NCBI GenBank assembly: GCA_963556145.1
Contig: OY744468.1
Coordinates: 2,108,001 to 2,172,000, forward strand
Direction of reading: 5' to 3'
Origin: Hygrocybe punicea
Taxonomy: Eukaryota > Basidiomycota > Agaricomycetes > Agaricales > Hygrophoraceae
DNA length: 64,000 nt
The translations under genes were made by a program, and so were the position numbers. The notes under the pieces are model-generated. The model had not been told where the DNA came from and searched no databases. It was given only the letters and a program-made list of their open reading frames with translations. This document shows, one piece after another, positions 58,612-64,000 of the stretch (position 1 is the stretch's first letter; each line of letters opens with the position of its first letter).

Positions 58612-59157
58612 GAAGATGGCTAAATCTCACATATAATCTAACTTCTCTGGCTTTGTAGTGTACAAATTCACTGTCATGTACAATCAGCTCCCTCATGATC
58701 TCAGCCATTCATTGTACCACTGTGTCATCTCTCTATCTGTGAGGGTGACTGCTGGCCTGGAGCTGCTCAAACCAACTGCAAAGGCTTTCAGCCCTTACAG
58801 CTGGGTTTCTGTGCTTAACTTCACTTCTGAAGACTGCAGGGAATCCAAAGATATTGACTCTACATCTATACTAACTATTGAAAAGAGGGTGTGGTGTTGC
58901 CATGGCTTGGCTTGGCTTCACCTTGGCTTTATTGGCTCCTACCATTAATGGCATTTCATCTATACTAACTATTGAAAAGAGGGAGTAGTGTTGCCATGGC
59001 TTGGCTTGGCTTGGCTCCACCTTGGCTCCTACCATTACAGCTGATTTCATATCTATGCAGAATTTGAGAAAAGTTTCATTGTGGCACAACTCTGCTGCCA
59101 GCTAAGCTGAGACATGCTGAGTTATAATTGTGGTGTACGACAAGTTTTCGTTAGACC
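58612..59157. other. Repeat-rich spacer
   Basis: Holds a possible short open stretch (58658-58948) without a domain and the 94-bp tandem duplication at 58863-59047. No gene is called. Confidence 0.4.
58863..59047. repeat. 94-bp tandem duplication with hAT-like TAGTGTTGCC ends
   Basis: Unit A (58863-58956) and unit B (58957-59047) both begin CATCTATACTAACTATTG and contain TGTTGCCATGGCTTGGC, followed by a short TTGGC-type repeat and CACCTTGGCT. Unit B has TAGTGTTGCC and unit A the variant TGGTGTTGCC. The same ten bases end the two MITEs at 62-63 kb, so this may be a decayed, duplicated piece of a related element. Confidence 0.6.
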
Positions 59158-59668
59158 ATGGTTGACTCTGATGGGTCTGACGATGATTCAGAAGACTACT
59201 GCACCAATCTCTTGATACAGCTCATCCAACATACACTGGCCATTCCCAAGATCGGCAAGCCACCTGCTGTCAATTCCAAGCGCAACATACTCAGCAAAGA
59301 ACTTGTCTTCACGTGTCTACCAGACAATTATGTGCATTGTATGCGAGCTATGCTAAAACGGTTTGGCAAAACAAAGTGGAAGATCTCGGATCAGCAACGC
59401 TACAAGTTCAAGTATTACCATCCTGATTGACCATAGGTATTTTCCTTTTACCTCTACAAACTTGGTTTACTCTAGTACAGGAAAGCAGATGCACTAGATG
59501 TGGAGGAGGAGTCCGAATACAAAGAGTTTGTAGCAAAAATCAACAATAATCAGTATGGCAAAGTCAACATCATTATTGATATCAACACCATGAAAAAGAA
59601 ATGCCCTGTCAATATAAGCACCAGCATGTTTGCAGAGCCTTTCTGATGCCAGATATGTACAGCTGGAT

Positions 59669-59676
59669 GTTGTAGT
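59669..59676. repeat. Target duplication GTTGTAGT, left copy of the 1.1-kb element
   Basis: An identical 8-mer lies at 60780-60787 on the other side of the element. Eight bases is the usual hAT duplication length. Confidence 0.82.
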
Positions 59677-60779
59677 TAAGGTTGACCACGGGTCTCGGAC
59701 GGGTTGGCTCGGCTAACACCGTACCCGCACCCGCCGAACCCATACCTGCACCCGCACCCGTTTGAGGATGGGTTGCGGCAGGTTCTCTATGCCATAGCCT
59801 GGGGAACACCCAGAAAGTGGTCACCAACACCCAGCACATGTCAATTGACGTGGCGCGGGTGTTTGGTGACGGCCTCTGGTGGTCCCTGGATGGTGATGCG
59901 GCGACACCACATCGTCGTCGTCGCGTCATCGCGTGGTGTGGTCGTGTTGTCAGTGACGTGACCGATGTGGTGAACACGGCCTGGGTAGGCACGGATTCGT
60001 TGTGCAAGTCCATTTGTCGGTGGGGTAAAAACCCAAAACTCTTCTTGTTTGTAACTATGTACACAAGCCACTATATAGGTACTGTATAGTATCTATAAAT
60101 GGAATGTGGTAAAGAAATGGTGAAGTGAAATTGTAAAGAAGATAAGAACTGTAACAATAGAAACTAAGAGAATACGCATGCAGAGAGATATCAATCTCTA
60201 CACCGACACGGTGACACCACATCGTCATCGACGATGTTGCCGTCATGTCATCGTGTTGTGTCATTGTGTCGTGTTGTCGTCGCGTTGTCGTGTCTGAGTC
60301 TGAGTTGTTGCCGTTGTTTGGCAAACATCACTGAACTAAAATCATAAAGTAACAAGCAATCAGCACGAAAAACTAATGAGATAATAATAATGACGCACCT
60401 GACAGCCAGAGGGTGGGTGCACCACCTCTCTGGCTGATTTCTATCCTGCTTTCTCATTGTCATTGTGGTTGTTGTTGTTGTTGTCATCATCGGAACGTTA
60501 ACGAGAGGGCCAGGATGTGAATGAGTGAGGCCGATCATGACGTGGTGACGTGTCGTGCTCGTGCCGCTGTCGTTGTTATCTAAAAAAACAAATATTAGTA
60601 TAGTGTTAAATGAAAAAAAGAAACATACCTCAGGGCGTATAGCCCTCGTTGTTGCTAACCCGTCAAAAACCATGAACCGCGGGTATGGGTCACAGTTTGG
60701 TCGCGGGTGCCATATTCGGCAACCGTACCCGTACCCACGCAACCCGTTTTGGAAATACCGCGGGTTGCCCATAACCCTA
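59677..60779. mobile_element. 1.1-kb non-autonomous hAT-like element with 8-bp target duplication
   Basis: The sequence starts TAAGGTTGACCACGGG and ends CCATAACCCTA. The 8 bp GTTGTAGT stand directly left (59669-59676) and right (60780-60787). The terminal repeats are imperfect. Subterminal DNA at both ends is crowded with CGGGT/ACCCG units, typical of hAT transposase-binding regions. No transposase is encoded inside. It separates LDVVV from DVETQ of the surrounding gene. Confidence 0.82.
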
Positions 60780-60787
60780 GTTGTAGT

Positions 60788-61680
60788 CGATGTAGAGACT
60801 CAATGTCCCTCTGAGACCGTATCATTGATATATCACAAATCTGGACGAACCCAACACTTCCAAACGACTCCCATTCTAACCTGACGTAACCTGGCGTGAC
60901 ATGACCCGATGTGACCCGATGTGACCTGATGTATGCCGCTTTGTCACAGCCGCTTTCAGACCAAATCCGGCAGCCTCAGAAGCCCTGGAGTTCTAATTAT
61001 AGGAGATGGATCTCATCAGACTCGATCCCCGACTTCAGACTTGCCTTATATACGCATCCCCTCGTCCTTTCGGAGATATGTAGGAGATTTTAGATCTTTT
61101 TCTTGGACATTCATTTTCCCCTCCATTTTCCTGTCTTCGTCGCATTGCAACTCCCCTCTTCTCATCCCCATTCCAACCTTTCTTTGTAGTTTACCATCAG
61201 CCGAAATAGACATGTCCGAAAGTAGACTACACACACATGTACTATAAAAATGGTCCCCGACGACCATACAAAAAAAAGAGATACCCTTAGTCCCCGTTTC
61301 CATATAGTCAGAATCTCATTTTAATCCCTTCAAATGCTTGTCCTCGTAGACCCTTAGCTTTTTATAATTCACTTCATCGTCTTTATTGATGTTCCATTAT
61401 TCATTCATTGTTTCCAACCCGACCTGACCCAACCCAACCCACCATACCCAACATCGTCGGCATCGTCGGGTTCATCATTATTTATCCGTTTTCAGTCCAT
61501 TCATTGCCGGATTCATTGTTATTTGTCCAGTTTTACACGGCAGCTTTACTTTTACTTCCATTTCCACTTCCATTACTATTATTCCCGACACTGATTATCC
61601 ACAGTCACTTCTACGCTGGCACCCCTAGGTTAGGATCACTTCTTTATTGCTCTGAAGCCACCCCGAACCCGCATCTACAT
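60788..61680. other. Unresolved stretch inside the disrupted gene
   Basis: It begins with the continuation VDVETQCPSETVS, then a degenerate TGACCCGATG repeat (60888-60935), then AT-rich and pyrimidine-rich sequence with no domain, and near 61418 CCCGACC/CCCAACCC units. It could be an intron with old insertions. I could not find its ends. Confidence 0.4.
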
Positions 61681-62082
61681 CGACAATGACAACCTACAAG
61701 CTCCAGACCCAGCAGCTATACTGGAAGGTGCCACATCCTTGGATCTTGCATTGGCACGGTTTCGCAGCTTGCTTGAAAAGAAGTACAGGAACAACAACAA
61801 GCCAGGACACTATGTCTACATTTGTGCTGACAACACTGAACTCCCACTTACTCCATTCATGATGCATCAGTGGGCCATTGCTCTGGTAAGTTCTATCCTC
61901 TAAGTTACACAAACAACAGAACTGAGCTTGTATAGCACAACAGCAAGGCTACCATTCTCACCCCCCCAACACTGCAGCTTTCGATCCTGCAAATCGCAGT
62001 GCTACCTTATTCCCAGCCAAACAGAAGGCACAGACATCAATGCCAGCTTCAGATCAGGACCATCAGTTCTCCCTATTCACAC

Positions 62083-62311
62083 TAGTGTTGCCACAGTCCG
62101 GTCTTTTTTTGGACCGTTGCAAGACCGTGGCTGGACCGTTGGCAAAATAAAATAGATAAAATTCTGGAAATATTCAAGAAACTGCTCTGCTATGTTGACT
62201 ATATACCAGAATATTTCTGAGATTTCTGATAATTTATTTGAATTTTAATCTGCAACGGTCCAGCCATGGTCTTGCAATGGTCCCAAAAAAGACCAGACCG
62301 TGGCAACACTA
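62083..62311. mobile_element. 229-bp hAT-type MITE with 8-bp target duplication
   Basis: The ends are inverted: TAGTGTTGCCAC at the left and GTGGCAACACTA at the right. The inverted repeat continues imperfectly inward for about 60 bp (GGACCGTTGCAAGACC against GGTCTTGCAATGGTCC). The target duplication ATTCACAC is at 62075-62082 and 62312-62319. It sits in a coding exon; skipping the element plus one target copy restores QFSLFTQLMTT. Confidence 0.92.
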
Positions 62312-63050
62312 ATTCACACAATTGATGACCACGGTTGTGGGTGCAATTGCCCCCAAGCCCTCCACTCCCAAGCACAAGCACTCCCTTGATCTGTCTCCAT
62401 TCACAGTGCCTGTCAAACCCGAAATTGGTGATCTTTACAAATACCTGGTTTATGCTCGGGATCATCTTGGAGTGCCAACTGCATGTGACCATGAGGCTGC
62501 ACTAAGTCGTGAAGATTATGGGCCAGACATCATTGGTTCATTCAAGGTCTCTGACCTCACAGAACTTGGGTTATCAAAAGCAATGCAGTTGATAGCAGGT
62601 TGTGCTAGCTGGAAATGGATCCAGAAGAGGCAGCGTCTAGCTGTGAGATCTGGTCACCGTTCTCTATCAGTTGATGATCAACCAGCACCCATCCAGCTGC
62701 TCATGCTGCTACTCCGGTTCTGTCCCAAGATAACATTATCCAGTATGAGTACAGATGGGAAGATGGTGGTGCCTGTACCTGGTTTGGACCTGTGATGACC
62801 CCTGGTGATCAGACAGCAGATGACTGCTGTACGTGGTATTACAATCAGCAACTCAAGGTCCTCATCCCCATACCACCAGGTTTCCATGCTCCACTGAGGG
62901 AAGGAGAAGAAGACATGCCAGCATGGGCTACCTAGTATTTACATGTAGCTACCATATCTCAAGGACTTTGCACATATTCGCACCATATAAACATGTTGCC
63001 CAACTCAAATACAATGAGATTGTGTGACAACTAGACAGGACATACAAAAG

Positions 63051-64000
63051 CTAGCGATGCAGAAGATACATGTAACCAGATGACCGAAACCATCCTGCAG
63101 CCTTCTCTGGTGTTATAGTATCCATTGTGCTGACTAGTGTTGCCTCAACTCAGCTGGTCAGGAAAAGCTGATCCCAGTTCTGATTTTTTGGTGCACAACC
63201 AGCTTGCTCACAGGCTGATATTTTGTAGCTTTGGTCTATAGCTACAAAATATCAGCCCATGAGAAAGCTGGTTGTGCACCAAAAAATCAGAACCCGGATC
63301 AGCTTTTCCTGACCAGCTGAGTTGAGGCAACACTAGTGCTGACAACATTGAAAAGGCTGCAGTCATCTGAATGATGGCAGAGGTAAGACTTGATTGATGG
63401 GAAGGCAAGTTCAATAGGGTTGTAGTCAGGGAAGTATGGGGGCAGATATATTAGTCAGCAGCCTAGAACACATGTTAGAGTATCAACTTCACAACAAAGG
63501 GAGGACATACGCGCTTCAACCTCAACAAGCTCTCTGACCTCTTCTGTGTGGTGGACGTTGCAGTTATTGAGGACTAGAACACTCCACAGCCCAGGATATG
63601 GATTGGTGAGAGGTATCTGGATAAAGGCATCAGTATTTGTAGAGTAGCAGAAATGAAAAAAAAAACATGACCATCTCATGAAGAAAGTGAATGAACCACT
63701 CTCCATTCACTGAGCCCTCAATGAGATCATATGCGATGATCCCATCCAGTGTGAGGACTGGTAGGATGTCCACGTACAAAGGCCTGTCATTGCATGCACT
63801 GAGCTCCAACCAATGACCAACCATACCACCTGCTGTGGGCCCGATCATTGATGGCACTCTCATTGGTGAACATCAACATAGCGGGGTCTGGAACCTTGGC
63901 CCCAATCTGATTCATGAAGATTGCATGTTGGAGGTCATTCCGTTCAAGGGCTTGAACGGATACACACTTGTTTGAAAAGTGGAGCCGGCAAAGGGTGCGC
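63051..64000 (-). pseudogene. DDE (Tc1/mariner-like) transposase, degenerate, cut by the right window edge
   Basis: Read from 64000 leftward: MLMFTNESAINDRAHSR, then DRPLYVDILPVLTLDGIIAY, EGSVNGEWFIHFL, LTNPYPGLWSVLVLNNCNVH, VRELVEVEAR, LIYLPPYFPDYNPIELAFPS and, after the MITE at 63135-63335, MDTITPEKAAGWFRSSGY and a stop at 63051. This is the DDE_3 transposase pattern common in mushrooms. The positions where relatives have catalytic Asp read Asn here (FTNES and LVLNNC), there is a frame change between CMQ and DRPLY and a stop before LIYLPP. The gene is therefore dead. The N-terminus is outside the window. Confidence 0.85.
63135..63335. mobile_element. 201-bp foldback hAT-type MITE inside the dead transposase
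   Basis: The element is almost one long palindrome: TAGTGTTGCCTCAACTCAGC at the left is matched by its complement at the right, and the pairing continues to the centre near 63230-63242 with few mismatches. The target duplication GTGCTGAC is at 63127-63134 and 63336-63343. Its first ten bases are the same as those of the MITE at 62083 but the interior is different. Confidence 0.93.

Larger units (their letters stand above)
59158..62935 (+). pseudogene. Unknown gene family member, split by two transposon insertions
   Basis: The function is not recognised. Pieces in order: MVDSDGSDDDSEDYCTNLLI with LIQHTLAIPK and LSKELVFTCLPDNYVHCMRA (59158-59430); a short exon with KADALDVEEESEYKEFVAKI (about 59480-59650); SLSDARYVQLDVVV, which continues into DVETQCPSETVS only when the 1.1-kb element at 59677-60779 and one target copy are skipped; NLQAPDPAAILEGATSLDLA with PLTPFMMHQWAIAL (61690-61885); an intron (acceptor CACAACAG) to QGYHSHPPNTAAFDPANRS; QFSLFTQLMTTVVG, whole only without the MITE at 62083-62311; then KPEIGDLYKYLVYARDHLG and a SAM-like FKVSDLTELGLSKAMQLIAG. 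It ends near EEDMPAWAT (62935). The SAM-like call is inference. A poorly explained 0.9 kb (60788-61680) separates two exons. Confidence 0.6.

Overview
The window reads as nuclear DNA of a filamentous basidiomycete, most likely a mushroom-forming agaricomycete. Host genes are cut by many short introns (about 47-70 bp, GT-AG with two GC-AG cases). Housekeeping genes are typically fungal: arrestin-like adaptor, GUP1-type MBOAT, RNase P/MRP subunit POP5, casein kinase 2 beta and an FMC1-like factor. The mobile elements are those common in mushrooms: a Plavaka/Tnp2 DNA transposon, a LINE with RNase H, a Helitron, and hAT-type MITEs. No rRNA, tRNA, CRISPR or bacterial operon structure was seen. I spliced exons by eye, so coordinates of multi-exon genes are outer limits from start to stop codon, and some internal borders are uncertain.

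Layout. 1-2.7 kb: a Plavaka/Tnp2 transposase on the minus strand, running off the left edge. 4.1-10.7 kb: a full-length LINE flanked by a perfect 13-bp target-site duplication, with a few disabling changes. 11.0-14.2 kb: a NACHT/ankyrin STAND protein (NLR-like) with 12 very similar ankyrin repeats. 14.7-16.7 kb: a TPR protein. 17.2-18.1 kb: a broken CK1-like kinase. 18.2-19.0 kb: a small hypothetical gene. 19.3-27.4 kb: a large ZNFX1/NFX1-type RNA helicase with an N-terminal CCCH finger and a C-terminal zinc finger.

27.9-46.6 kb is the main housekeeping block: arrestin-like adaptor, DUF4139 protein with an FG/Q-rich insert, POP5, GUP1, an FAD monooxygenase, CK2 beta and FMC1-like. Two gene pairs here (DUF4139/POP5 and CK2 beta/FMC1) are divergent across 108 and 154 bp. 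A gene-poor stretch lies at about 41.8-44.9 kb.

47.6-53.7 kb: a Helitron with a Rep/helicase gene that appears frameshifted and a separate, apparently intact three-exon ORF that may be an OB-fold single-strand-DNA-binding protein. 53.9-58.6 kb: a small hypothetical gene, a multi-pass membrane protein of a mushroom-expanded type, and a 676-residue protein I do not recognise. 58.8-64.0 kb is a nest of insertions. An unknown gene is interrupted by a 1.1-kb hAT-like element and a 229-bp MITE, and a degenerate DDE transposase is interrupted by a 201-bp foldback MITE. Each of the three insertions has a perfect 8-bp target duplication.

The genes do not form one pathway. The themes are genome defence or allorecognition candidates (NACHT-ANK protein, ZNFX1-like helicase) among transposons of at least four classes, with ordinary cell-biology genes between them.
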